A program made the translations under genes and the position numbers. From positions 3,968,001-4,032,000 of the forward strand of contig NZ_CP013909.1 of assembly GCF_001507645.1 (NCBI RefSeq): DNA of 64,000 nucleotides, given 5' to 3'. The DNA is from Hymenobacter sedentarius (lineage in GTDB: Bacteria > Bacteroidota > Bacteroidia > Cytophagales > Hymenobacteraceae). Position 1 is the stretch's first letter. Each line of letters starts with the position of its first letter. Of the stretch, positions 34,452 through 42,883 are shown piece after piece. Under the pieces are notes generated by a model that had not been told where the DNA came from, did not search any database, and saw only the letters and a list, made by a program, of their open reading frames with translations.

Positions 34452-36533
34452 TTGCTGACTACCCAATATTCTGCCTGGTTTATTCCGCTGTGTTTGCTCG
34501 TGGGAGCGGGCTATGCGGCGCTGCAATACTCGGCCAAAGCGCCGTGGAGCCGCAACCTGAATTATGCGCTGGCCGCCTTGCGCTTTGCCGTGGTCAGCTT
34601 CCTGTGCTACCTGCTGCTGGGGCCGTTTATCAAGACGACGACCACGCACACCGAGCAGCCCACCATTGTGCTCGCGGTTGATAACTCGCAGTCGGTGGAG
34701 CTATTCACCCCGAAGAACGTATTGAGCCAGGCCACTGCGGGCCTCGCGCGCCTGGCCGAAACCCTGCGCAGCAAGGGCTTCAATGTCGAAACGCGCACTC
34801 TGACTCCTACGCCCGGTCGCCCGGCTCGGCTCGATTCCTTACGCTTCGGCGCCCCCACCACCGACCTCGACCGCCTGCTCTCCGGCACCCGCGAAGCCTA
34901 CGACGGCCGCAACCTGGCCGGCGTGGTGCTGCTGAGCGACGGCCTGGTAAACCAGGGCCGCAGTCCGGCCTACTCCGAGTACAGCTTTCCGATATACAGC
35001 GTGGCGGTGGGCGACACCGTGCCCAAAAAAGACCTGCGCCTCACCGGCCTCATCTACAACCGCGTGGCGTTTAGCGGCAACCGGTTTCCAGTGGAGGCTG
35101 AAATTGGGTTTGAGGGCTTCGCGGGCGGCGCGGCCACCGTGGAGCTGCGCGAAGGCAACCGCGTGCTCGACAGGCGCCGCGTGGCGTTACCTGCCGGCCG
35201 CCGGCGCGTAAAAGCCACCTTCCAGATAACGGCGCCCGCGCCGGGTAAGCGCCGCTACGAAGTGCGCGTGGTGCCCCAGCCCGGCGAGTTTACAGAGCTG
35301 AACAATGCCCGCACGGCCTTCATCGAAATCGTGAAAGGCAAGCTGCGCGTGCTGCTGGCCGGCGCCGCGCCCCACCCCGACCTGAAGGCCTTGCGGGCCG
35401 CGATTCTGGCTAACAACAACTTCGACCTGACGCTGGCGCTGCCGGGAGTGGCGCCGCTGCGGGCTGGGGCCGATTTTGACGTGGCCATTCTGCACCAGAT
35501 ACCAGCGCAGGGTGGCCTGGGCAATGAGATTCTGGCTCAGGTGAAAGCTCGCCGCACGCCGGCGCTGTACATCATCGGCGCGCAGTCGGATTTGGCGGCG
35601 TACAACCAGTTGGGCACGGGCCTCACCATTCAGCCGCGCGGGGCCCAGACCGATGAAGTGACGCCGCTGCCCAACCCCGGCTTTGCCCGCTTCGCCACCG
35701 ACGAAGAATCGGCCCGCCGCTTTGCGGCGTACCCACCGGCCCCGGTGCCGTTCGGCGATTTGCGCCTGGGCGCGGGCGCCGAGGCAGCGCTGTGGCAACG
35801 CGTGGGCCGCGTGGCCACCCAAAAGCCGCTGCTGGTTTTTGGGGGCACCACCGACCGGCGCCAGGCCACGCTACTCACCGATGGCAGCTGGCAGTGGCGC
35901 CTGCAGGAAGCCGTGGAGCACGACGACAAGCCCGAAGCCTACGACCGGCTCATCATCCGCACGCTGCAGCTCCTGACCCAAAACGCCAACAAAAAGCGGC
36001 TCGACGTGTATCCCACGCAGGAAAGCTTCGGCACGCAGGACGACGTAACCCTCGGCGCTGAAACCTACAACGCGGTGTTTGAGCGCATCTATAACCAAAA
36101 AATTGACCTCACCCTCACCGACGACAAGCAGCAAACCCGCCGCTTCACCTTCGCCAACCCCGAGGATGGGTCGCCTTTGCACCTGGGCCCGCTGCCCGCG
36201 GGCCTCTACCGCTACCAGGCCCGCGCCACGCTGGGCGGTCAGGCCCAACAAGATGCAGGCGAGCTAGTAGTGCAGTCGCAGCCGCTCGAAGCGCTCGAGT
36301 CGCGCGCCGACCACAACCTGCTGGCTCAACTTTCGCGCCGCAGCGGCTCACGCCTCTACTATCCGGCTCAATTCGACCAGTTGGCCCAGGACATTCAAAA
36401 GGCGAACTACAAACCGGTAATTACCGCCGAAGAAGACCTGAAGGATTTGATAAATCTGAAGTGGATTTTCTTCGTGATTCTGGCTTTCCTCACGGCCGAA
36501 TGGGCGACGCGGAAGTACTCGGGCAGCGTGTAG
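34452..36533 (+). CDS. Membrane protein with vWA-like and internal GATase-like regions
   Basis: A 693-residue protein. The first in-frame stop upstream is at 34416, and no ATG occurs before the conserved N terminus, so TTG 34452 (read MLTTQYSAWFIPL) is the best start. Two membrane helices lie in the first 55 residues. A vWA-like domain follows, with MIDAS residues in VLAVDNSQSVEL and VVLLSDGLVNQG. Next come beta-sandwich segments, a region like the glutamine-amidotransferase fold (LKALRAAILANNNFDLTLAL), and a last helix near the C terminus (LKWIFFVILAFLTAEWA). This layout is found in Bacteroidota BatA-neighbour proteins; the function is unknown. It is probably anchored in the inner membrane. 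Confidence 0.8.
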   Translation: MLTTQYSAWFIPLCLLVGAGYAALQYSAKAPWSRNLNYALAALRFAVVSFLCYLLLGPFIKTTTTHTEQPTIVLAVDNSQSVELFTPKNVLSQATAGLARLAETLRSKGFNVETRTLTPTPGRPARLDSLRFGAPTTDLDRLLSGTREAYDGRNLAGVVLLSDGLVNQGRSPAYSEYSFPIYSVAVGDTVPKKDLRLTGLIYNRVAFSGNRFPVEAEIGFEGFAGGAATVELREGNRVLDRRRVALPAGRRRVKATFQITAPAPGKRRYEVRVVPQPGEFTELNNARTAFIEIVKGKLRVLLAGAAPHPDLKALRAAILANNNFDLTLALPGVAPLRAGADFDVAILHQIPAQGGLGNEILAQVKARRTPALYIIGAQSDLAAYNQLGTGLTIQPRGAQTDEVTPLPNPGFARFATDEESARRFAAYPPAPVPFGDLRLGAGAEAALWQRVGRVATQKPLLVFGGTTDRRQATLLTDGSWQWRLQEAVEHDDKPEAYDRLIIRTLQLLTQNANKKRLDVYPTQESFGTQDDVTLGAETYNAVFERIYNQKIDLTLTDDKQQTRRFTFANPEDGSPLHLGPLPAGLYRYQARATLGGQAQQDAGELVVQSQPLEALESRADHNLLAQLSRRSGSRLYYPAQFDQLAQDIQKANYKPVITAEEDLKDLINLKWIFFVILAFLTAEWATRKYSGSV

Positions 36534-36559
36534 ACGTTGGGACTTAATTGGGGGCGTTA

Positions 36560-36982
36560 ATGAAGCTGTATAGCTATGTCTTGTATAAAGTTTTTCGTTT
36601 CCGAATGGCCACGGAGATAAAAGCCTTGGGTGCCAGAGTAACTCAAAGAGCCGTAGATACTGCTGGACTAATGCTCCTCCCTTTTATGGGTTGGTCGCTG
36701 TATGGTCTTATTATCGCAATGCATTTTCTAACGAATGCAGGCATTATCTATAATCGGCAATCTCAGCAATTATGGTTTATGGGTATACTCGGCACGGAAT
36801 GGTTAGTAACCTATTGGCTTAACTATCGAATTCTAAAGTCGGCCCACTGGATTTTGTATCGTTCTGAATTTGCAGGGCACTCTCCAGCGAAGCGCCACTT
36901 AGGTAGCATTATGGTGCTTTTGCTACTTATTTCATTTTCGCTGCTTCCTTTCTATCTGATTCAGAACAGCTCTTATCGGTAG
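36560..36982 (+). CDS. Small membrane protein, AT-richer than neighbours
   Basis: A 140-residue protein. The ATG at 36560 (MKLYSYVLYKVFRF) is chosen over an in-frame TTG 12 bp upstream. Three to four hydrophobic segments: GLMLLPFMGWSLYGLIIAM, LWFMGILGTEWLVTYWL, and the last VLLLLISFSLLPFYLI. No family is recognised. The codons are much richer in A/T at third positions than flanking genes, which hints at recent transfer. It lies 26 bp after the vWA-like gene, so they may be cotranscribed. Confidence 0.65.
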   Translation: MKLYSYVLYKVFRFRMATEIKALGARVTQRAVDTAGLMLLPFMGWSLYGLIIAMHFLTNAGIIYNRQSQQLWFMGILGTEWLVTYWLNYRILKSAHWILYRSEFAGHSPAKRHLGSIMVLLLLISFSLLPFYLIQNSSYR

Positions 36983-37035
36983 ACTATAGCCTATTGTACA
37001 TGCACCTCCGCATTCGCCGCGCCACCCTTTTCCCG

Positions 37036-37091
37036 TAGCGCGGTGCTCCGTAAAGTAGAATCCTCTCCGCAGCGTCCTCCCTCCTACTTTA
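37036..37091. repeat. Family D-like palindrome, copy 3
   Basis: It starts GTAGCGCGG like copy 2. GTAAAGTAG near 37051 is matched by CTACTTTAC near 37083. A degenerate member, 10 bp before the epimerase-like gene. Confidence 0.5.
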
Positions 37092-37101
37092 CCTAGCCAA
37101 T

Positions 37102-37776
37102 ATGAAAATCAAGGCGATTCTTACCGGCGCTACCGGCATGGTGGGCGAGGGCGTGCTGCTCGAATGCCTACGAGACCCTGATGTGGAGCAAGTGCTGGTG
37201 CTCGGCCGCAAACCTACTGGCCGCTCGCACCCCAAAATGAAAGAGCTGCTGGTGGCCGACTTGCAGAACCTGGGCCCCGTCGAAAACCAGCTCACCGGGT
37301 ACAATGCCTGTTTTTTCTGCGCGGGCATTTCCTCGCTGGGCATTTCGAAAGCAGAATACGAGCGCATCACCCACGACCTGACCCTGGCCGTGGCCCAGAC
37401 CCTGGTTCGCCTGAACGCCGACCTGACGTTTTGCTACGTCACCGGCGCGGGCACCGACAGCTCCGAGCGCGGCCGCAGCCACTGGGCCCGCGTAAAAGGC
37501 CGCACCGAAAACGCCCTGATGCACCTGCCCTTTCGGCACGCCTACATGTTTCGGCCCGCCTTCATGCATCCCACGGCTGGCCAGCGCAACATGCCGAAAG
37601 CATACCGGTACGTGGGCTGGCTCTACCCCATTATCCGGCGGCTGGCGCCCTCGTATGCGTCCACCCTGCAGGAGTTGGGCCAGGCCATGATAGCAGCAGT
37701 GCGCACGGGCTACCCAAAACCGGTGCTGGAAGTCCGGGATATTGTGGCGCTGGCCCACGGCAAGGTGGCTGCCTAA
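37102..37776 (+). CDS. NAD(P)-binding epimerase-like protein
   Basis: A 224-residue Rossmann protein. The motif ILTGATGMVGEGVLLECL binds the dinucleotide. VLGRKPTGRSHPKMKELLVADL and FFCAGISSLGISKAEYERIT match short SDR proteins of the NAD(P)H-binding/HTATIP2-like type. The YxxxK-like region is not obvious, so catalysis is uncertain. It is cytosolic. It lies 3 bp before the MBL hydrolase gene, so the two form an operon. Confidence 0.85.
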   Translation: MKIKAILTGATGMVGEGVLLECLRDPDVEQVLVLGRKPTGRSHPKMKELLVADLQNLGPVENQLTGYNACFFCAGISSLGISKAEYERITHDLTLAVAQTLVRLNADLTFCYVTGAGTDSSERGRSHWARVKGRTENALMHLPFRHAYMFRPAFMHPTAGQRNMPKAYRYVGWLYPIIRRLAPSYASTLQELGQAMIAAVRTGYPKPVLEVRDIVALAHGKVAA

Positions 37777-37779
37777 CGC

Positions 37780-38901
37780 ATGCGAAAAGCGCTACAAACC
37801 TTCCTTATGGCATTCGGCAGCATCATTGGCGTGGCTCTCGTTGCGGCCGTGGCGTTTGTTAGCCTCAGCCCCGAGTTTGGCGGCACGCCCACTAAGGCCG
37901 AGCGGGCAGCTTTTGCGAAATCGGGCCATTACCACAACGGCGAGTTTGTGAACCTGGTGCCCACCCAAGTGATGACCGGCAGCAGCACCCTGGCCGTGCT
38001 GTGGAAGTTTCTCTTTCGCAAAAACCCGAACGCCCGGCCCGCCGGCCCGCTGCCCATGCAGCCGCTCGACTCGCTGGCTATCGTGCACAAGACGCCGGAG
38101 CTTGTGCGCGTGACGTGGTTCGGCCATTCGTCCAGCCTGGTGGAGCTGGCCGGCAAAAACATTCTGCTCGACCCCATGCTGAGCGTGGACCTGGGGCCCA
38201 GCGCCTTGCTGACCCCGCCGCGCTACAACCCCACCTTGCCCATCAGCCCGGAAAAGCTGCCACCCATCGATGCCGTGCTGATTTCGCACGACCACTACGA
38301 CCACCTCGACTACCAAACCATTCGGCGCATCAAAGGCAAAGTGGCCCACTTTTATGTTCCCCTGGGCGTGGGGGCGCACCTGCGGGCCTGGGGCGTAGCA
38401 CCGGAGCGCATCCGCGAAATGAACTGGGGCGACAGCGTGCGGCTGCCCGGCCTCACGCTGGTGTGCACGCCCAGCCGCCACTTTTCGGGCCGCGGCCTCA
38501 CCAACCGCAACTCCACGCTCTGGAGCTCTTGGGTGATGAAGTCGGCCACGAAAAGCGTCTTTTACAGCGGCGACGGCGGCTATGGCCCCCACTTCCGCAC
38601 CATTGGAACCACCTACGGGCCTTTCGACCTGGCGCTGATGGAATGTGGGCAGTACGACGCGCAATGGGCCCAGATTCATATGATGCCCGAACAAAGTGTG
38701 CAGGCCGCCCACGACGTGCGCACTCAGGTGATGCTGCCCGTGCATTGGGCGGCTTTCACCGAAGCCAACCATGCCTGGAACGACCCGGTAATCCGGGCCA
38801 CGGCCGAGGCGGCCCGCCTGCACCAGCCCATCACCACGCCACACCTGGGCGAACCGGTAACTTTGGGGGCTGCGCTGCCAAGCTCCCGCTGGTGGGAGTA
38901 G
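37780..38901 (+). CDS. MBL-fold metal-dependent hydrolase (NAPE-PLD/UlaG-like)
   Basis: A 373-residue protein. An N-terminal hydrophobic helix (FLMAFGSIIGVALVAAVAFVS) makes it membrane-anchored or secreted. The metal site is AVLISHDHYDHLDYQT (HxHxDH), preceded by VTWFGHSSSLVELAGKNILL and followed by CTPSRHFSGRGLTNRN and YSGDGGYGPHFR. This pattern matches the L-ascorbate-6-phosphate lactonase/NAPE-PLD group, whose members cleave phosphoesters or lactones; the substrate here is unknown. It follows the epimerase-like gene by 3 bp. Confidence 0.9.
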   Translation: MRKALQTFLMAFGSIIGVALVAAVAFVSLSPEFGGTPTKAERAAFAKSGHYHNGEFVNLVPTQVMTGSSTLAVLWKFLFRKNPNARPAGPLPMQPLDSLAIVHKTPELVRVTWFGHSSSLVELAGKNILLDPMLSVDLGPSALLTPPRYNPTLPISPEKLPPIDAVLISHDHYDHLDYQTIRRIKGKVAHFYVPLGVGAHLRAWGVAPERIREMNWGDSVRLPGLTLVCTPSRHFSGRGLTNRNSTLWSSWVMKSATKSVFYSGDGGYGPHFRTIGTTYGPFDLALMECGQYDAQWAQIHMMPEQSVQAAHDVRTQVMLPVHWAAFTEANHAWNDPVIRATAEAARLHQPITTPHLGEPVTLGAALPSSRWWE

Positions 38902-38920
38902 CGCGGAGCACTACAAGTCC

Positions 38921-39013
38921 GTCATGCCGAGCGCAGCCGAGGCATCTCGCCCGCTTCGTTGTACCGAATGAATTGCCACGGCACGCGAGATGCCTCGGCT
39001 GCGCTCGGCATGA
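38921..39013. repeat. Family B palindromic repeat
   Basis: GTCATGCCGAGCGCAGCCGA at one end is matched by GCCTCGGCTGCGCTCGGCAT at the other, with inner GGCATCTCGC / GCGAGATGCC pairing. The core of 35 bases is unpaired. Related to family A by its GTCATGC end and size. It ends 22 bp before the rluE-like start. Confidence 0.8.
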
Positions 39014-39035
39014 TGGTCTAAGCAAATCCAACTAT

Positions 39036-39692
39036 ATGCGCTACATACTCCTCAACAAGCCCTACGAAGTCCTCACCCAGTTTACGGATGAGCACGGCCG
39101 CGCCACACTCAAGGATTGCGTGCCCGTGCCCGGCATTTACCCGGTGGGCCGGCTCGATTTCGACAGCGAAGGCCTGCTCCTGCTCACCGACGACAAAGCC
39201 CTCCAGCACCGCCTCAGCGACCCCAAATTCAAAGTTCCCAAAACCTACTGGGCCCAGGTAGAAGGCGTGGTTTCGGAAGAAGCGCTGGAGAAGCTGCGGC
39301 GCGGCGTGCAGATTAAAGATGGCCTCACCGTTCCCGCCCGGGCCCAAGTCCTGCCCGAGCCCACTGAGCTTTGGGAGCGCAGCACGCCCATCCGCTACCG
39401 GGCCAGCATCCCGACCAGCTGGCTGGCCATCACCATTTCCCAAGGCATGAACCGGCAGGTGCGCAAGATGTGCGCGGCCGTGGGCCTGCCCTGCCTGCGC
39501 CTTATCCGCGCCAGCATCGACGAGTTGGACCTGGGCGAGCTGGCGCCCGGCCAATGGCGCGAGCTCACGCCGGAAGAATCCCGCAAGCTGAAAGCGAAGT
39601 TTTCGGCCACGAAAAACCCGGCGAACCGGAAGGTGGTGGTGAAAGTACCCAAGGGCTCATCGGGCACCTCGCCGAAATCTACACAGGCATAA
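39036..39692 (+). CDS. rluE: RsuA/RluE-type rRNA pseudouridine synthase
   Basis: A 218-residue protein from the ATG at 39036 (MRYILLNKPYEVLTQF). The catalytic Asp is in GRLDFDSEGLLLLTDD. YWAQVEG, ISQGMNRQVRKMCAAVGLPCLRLIR and ELAPGQWRELT are the remaining family blocks. There is no S4 domain, as in RluE. It probably isomerises one uridine in 23S rRNA. A Lys-rich tail (SRKLKAKFSATKNPANRKVV) extends beyond the domain. The exact paralogue (RluE versus RluF or RsuA) is uncertain. Confidence 0.87.
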   Translation: MRYILLNKPYEVLTQFTDEHGRATLKDCVPVPGIYPVGRLDFDSEGLLLLTDDKALQHRLSDPKFKVPKTYWAQVEGVVSEEALEKLRRGVQIKDGLTVPARAQVLPEPTELWERSTPIRYRASIPTSWLAITISQGMNRQVRKMCAAVGLPCLRLIRASIDELDLGELAPGQWRELTPEESRKLKAKFSATKNPANRKVVVKVPKGSSGTSPKSTQA

Positions 39693-39819
39693 GGCATCCG
39701 GGAAAGGGCGCTTAAGTAGCTGACGGCCGAGTTAGGCTGCATCCCTGTCAGGAAATATTCAGTTGCTTGCGGCCAATCCGGCCACGGCGGCGGCTTGGAT
39801 GGGCTTTCTGTGGCCTGCC

Positions 39820-39836
39820 GGTGACAATCTGTCACC
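39820..39836. promoter_or_regulatory. Perfect 7-bp inverted repeat upstream of dnaK
   Basis: GGTGACAATCTGTCACC: two 7-bp arms with a 3-bp spacer, 96 bp before the dnaK ATG. Symmetric enough to be an operator for a dimeric regulator. It is not the CIRCE sequence. Confidence 0.5.
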
Positions 39837-39931
39837 AAAAACACGCTGGTACGTTGCTTGTAATCGTCGGTCAGCGGCCCATTGGGCTGCTTTGACCTGA
39901 CATTCCACACCTAACTAAAAAACACCCCATC

Positions 39932-41887
39932 ATGGGAAAAATAATCGGCATTGACCTCGGCACCACCAACTCGTGCGTGGCCGTAATGGAAGGCAACGAA
40001 CCTGTTGTAATTCCCAACAGCGAAGGCCGCCGCACCACCCCCAGCATCGTCGCATTTCTCGACGGGGGCAAGGGCGAGCGCAAGGTGGGCGACCCTGCCA
40101 AGCGCCAGGCCGTTACCAACCCCCAAAACACGATTTCCAGCATCAAGCGCTTCATGGGCCGCCACTTCAATGAGGTGACTGCCGAGCAGAAGCACGTTTC
40201 CTACCAGGTAATAGCCGGCCCCAACAACACGGTGAACGTGAAGATTGGCGACCGTAACTACACGCCGCAGGAGATTTCGGCCATGATTCTGCAGAAGATG
40301 AAGCAGACGGCCGAAGATTACCTGGGTACGACCGTAACCGAAGCTGTTATCACGGTGCCGGCTTACTTCAACGACGCCCAGCGCCAGGCCACCAAAGAAG
40401 CCGGTGCCATTGCCGGCCTCGACGTGAAGCGCATCATCAACGAGCCCACGGCCGCTGCCTTGGCCTACGGCCTCGACAAGAAGCACAAAGACCAGAAGAT
40501 TGCCGTGTATGACCTCGGCGGTGGTACGTTCGACATTTCCATTCTCGAGCTCGGTGATGGCGTGTTTGAAGTATTGAGCACCAACGGTGACACCCACCTC
40601 GGTGGCGACGACTTCGACCAGGTTATCATCAACTTCCTCGCCGACCAGTTCAGCAGCGAAAACGAAGGCCTCGACCTGCGCAAGGACCCCATGGCCCTGC
40701 AGCGCCTGAAGGAAGCGTCGGAGAAAGCCAAAGTTGAGCTGTCGAGCTCGACCGAAACCGAAATCAACCTGCCCTACATCACCGCTACGGCCTCGGGCCC
40801 CAAGCACTTGGTGGTGAAGTTGAGCCGCGCCAAGTTTGAGCAGCTCGCCGACGACCTCGTGCGTCGTTCGATGGAGCCCGTGAAAAAGGCCCTGCAAGAC
40901 GCTGGTTTGTCGACTTCCGACATCAACGAGGTTATCCTTGTGGGTGGCTCTACCCGCATTCCCCGCATCCAGGAGGAAGTGGAGAAGTTCTTCGGCAAGA
41001 AGCCTTCCAAGGGTGTGAACCCCGACGAAGTAGTGGCCATCGGCGCGGCCATCCAGGGCGGTGTGCTCACCGGTGAGGTGAAGGACGTGCTGCTGCTCGA
41101 CGTGACCCCGCTGTCGCTGGGCATCGAGACCATGGGCGGCGTGATGACCAAACTCATCGAGTCGAACACGACCATCCCGACCAAGAAATCGGAGACCTTC
41201 TCGACGGCGTCGGACAACCAGCCTTCGGTGGAAATCCACGTGCTGCAAGGCGAGCGTCCGCTGGCCAGCCAGAACCGCACCATCGGTAAGTTCCACCTCG
41301 ACAGCATCCCGCCCGCACCCCGTGGCGTGCCGCAGATTGAAGTAATCTTCGACATCGACGCCAACGGCATCCTGAACGTAACCGCGAAGGACAAGGGCAC
41401 TGGCAAAGAGCAGAAAATCCGCATCGAAGCCAGCTCGGGCCTGAGCGAAGCCGACATCAAGCGCATGCGCGACGAGGCTGCCGCCAATGCCGAATCGGAC
41501 AAAGCCGAAACCGAGCGCATCAGCAAGGTGAACGCCGCCGACTCGATGATTTTCCAGACCGAAAAGCAGCTGAAAGAGTACGGCGACAAGCTGAGCGGTG
41601 GCAACAAAACCGCCATCGAAGGAGCCCTCGAAGACCTCAAGAAGGCCCACGAGAGCAAAGACCTCAACGCCATTGATACGGCCATGGCCGCCATCAACGC
41701 GGCTTGGCAGGCTGCCTCGCAGGAGATGTACGCTGCGGGCGGTGGCGAAGGCGGCGGAGCCGGCCAGCCCGGCGGGGGCTTCCCCGGCGGCGACGGCCAA
41801 GGTGCCGGCGGCAATGGCAATGGCCAGGGCCAGCCTCAAGGCGACCACGTAACCGACGTGGATTACGAAGAAGTAGACGGCAAATAA
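39932..41887 (+). CDS. dnaK: Chaperone protein DnaK (Hsp70)
   Basis: A 651-residue Hsp70. The ATPase signatures are IGIDLGTTNSCVAV, VYDLGGGTFDISILELG and VILVGGSTRIPRIQ. The substrate domain contains LLDVTPLSLGIETMGG. The lid is followed by a Gly-rich linker (GGGEGGGAGQPGGGFPG) and an acidic tail DYEEVDGK. It folds and protects proteins with DnaJ and GrpE, whose genes are not adjacent. Length is normal. Codon use is strongly biased (GGT, ACC, CTC), as expected for high expression. An inverted repeat lies upstream and a terminator downstream. Confidence 0.98.
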   Translation: MGKIIGIDLGTTNSCVAVMEGNEPVVIPNSEGRRTTPSIVAFLDGGKGERKVGDPAKRQAVTNPQNTISSIKRFMGRHFNEVTAEQKHVSYQVIAGPNNTVNVKIGDRNYTPQEISAMILQKMKQTAEDYLGTTVTEAVITVPAYFNDAQRQATKEAGAIAGLDVKRIINEPTAAALAYGLDKKHKDQKIAVYDLGGGTFDISILELGDGVFEVLSTNGDTHLGGDDFDQVIINFLADQFSSENEGLDLRKDPMALQRLKEASEKAKVELSSSTETEINLPYITATASGPKHLVVKLSRAKFEQLADDLVRRSMEPVKKALQDAGLSTSDINEVILVGGSTRIPRIQEEVEKFFGKKPSKGVNPDEVVAIGAAIQGGVLTGEVKDVLLLDVTPLSLGIETMGGVMTKLIESNTTIPTKKSETFSTASDNQPSVEIHVLQGERPLASQNRTIGKFHLDSIPPAPRGVPQIEVIFDIDANGILNVTAKDKGTGKEQKIRIEASSGLSEADIKRMRDEAAANAESDKAETERISKVNAADSMIFQTEKQLKEYGDKLSGGNKTAIEGALEDLKKAHESKDLNAIDTAMAAINAAWQAASQEMYAAGGGEGGGAGQPGGGFPGGDGQGAGGNGNGQGQPQGDHVTDVDYEEVDGK

Positions 41888-41906
41888 TACCAGCCGTCGC
41901 GGATAA

Positions 41907-41943
41907 TAAAAAGCTGGAAGCGCATTGCTTCCAGCCTTTTTTA
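41907..41943 (+). terminator. Rho-independent terminator of dnaK
   Basis: AAAAGCTGGAAGC / GCTTCCAGCCTTTTTT hairpin, 20 bp after the dnaK stop. Confidence 0.88.
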
Positions 41944-42175
41944 TGCCCAATCCATGCTTATTGACCTGATTTGAAAAGGGTGCCTGCTCCTACCGGGTTC
42001 GGCTCAAGTTGAATGAATACGTCGGAAAGAGGCCAATTAATTCTGGTTAGTTCAACAGTAGCGTTGAGATGCGCTAATTTTAGCCCAACATTCGCCCATT
42101 TGCGTAAGCACGCCCGTTGCGGCCTGTTGGCCTTGCGCAACTTTCGACTCCCCGCCACGACTCACTCGTTACTTT

Positions 42176-42841
42176 ATGAAATCCACTTCCTACTTTTTTC
42201 CGCTCCGGGCGCTTGCCCTTGGGGCCCTGCTGGTGGGCACCAGCCAATGCAGCGTTAGCGACCAGGTTAAAGAATCGCCCAGTTCTCGGAAAAGCAACCT
42301 CTCAACCGAGGCCCAGGAAACACTGGCCTACGACCAAATCCAGTACCGGCTCAACTTCATGGACGAAGCCAAGCTAGGCGGCCAGGACATCCTGTTTGTG
42401 CGCCAGGCCAGCGACTTCACGCCGGCCCAGCAAGCCAAACTACAAACCGCCCTGCAAGCCGGCAACCTGCCCCTGCGCTTGCGTATGCGGGTGTATGCCC
42501 GCAATTCCAGCCAGGTTACCCTGCAGCTTAAGCAGCTCGACTACCAGCTCTTTCTCGACGGCCGTGAGCTGACTAAAGGCAGCACCGGCGCCAACACCGC
42601 GCTGGAATCCAGCGCCATCGTGACCCTGCCCGTCGACGTGGACCTGAAGCTGACCCCGGCGCTGCTCAATGGCAGCACCCCGGCCGCCTTCGCTGCTGGC
42701 CTGGCCGACTTTACCGGCAGCGCCCGCCGCCTCACCATGCGCATCCGGCCCACGTACGTGAGCGCCAGCGGCCGCGTGACGCCCGTGGGCGATTTCCAGC
42801 CCGCGGAACTGGTTACGCGCAAAGCATCAGCCAAGCGCTAG
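42176..42841 (+). CDS. LEA14-like lipoprotein
   Basis: A 221-residue protein. The signal MKSTSYFFPLRALALGALLV ends in a Cys-containing site (VGTSQCS) that could be lipid-modified. The mature region contains VYARNSSQVTLQLKQLDYQL and ELTKGSTGANTALESSAIVT. These are like the LEA type 2 (LEA14/WHy) beta-sandwich, in which a strand pair is followed by small-residue stretches. In bacteria such proteins are linked to desiccation or stress, but the role is not fixed. Moderate confidence in the family. Confidence 0.7.
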   Translation: MKSTSYFFPLRALALGALLVGTSQCSVSDQVKESPSSRKSNLSTEAQETLAYDQIQYRLNFMDEAKLGGQDILFVRQASDFTPAQQAKLQTALQAGNLPLRLRMRVYARNSSQVTLQLKQLDYQLFLDGRELTKGSTGANTALESSAIVTLPVDVDLKLTPALLNGSTPAAFAAGLADFTGSARRLTMRIRPTYVSASGRVTPVGDFQPAELVTRKASAKR

Positions 42842-42883
42842 CCCAATTTCGCAGCCCAACTCTTGCCGCCCAGCTCGCCGGAA

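Noticed and set aside
38001..39692. 563-codon open frame that begins inside the MBL gene and ends as the pseudouridine synthase
   Set aside because: Only the last part is a real protein; the front overlaps the MBL gene in a different frame and crosses the family B repeat.
39716..39931. CIRCE element upstream of dnaK
   Set aside because: The only palindrome there is GGTGACA-TGTCACC; no TTAGCACTC or GAGTGCTAA is present.
39911..41950. 679-codon open frame antisense to dnaK
   Set aside because: Shadow of a highly biased gene; the translated sequence is His/Gly/Val-rich without any family pattern, whereas the sense frame is a full DnaK.
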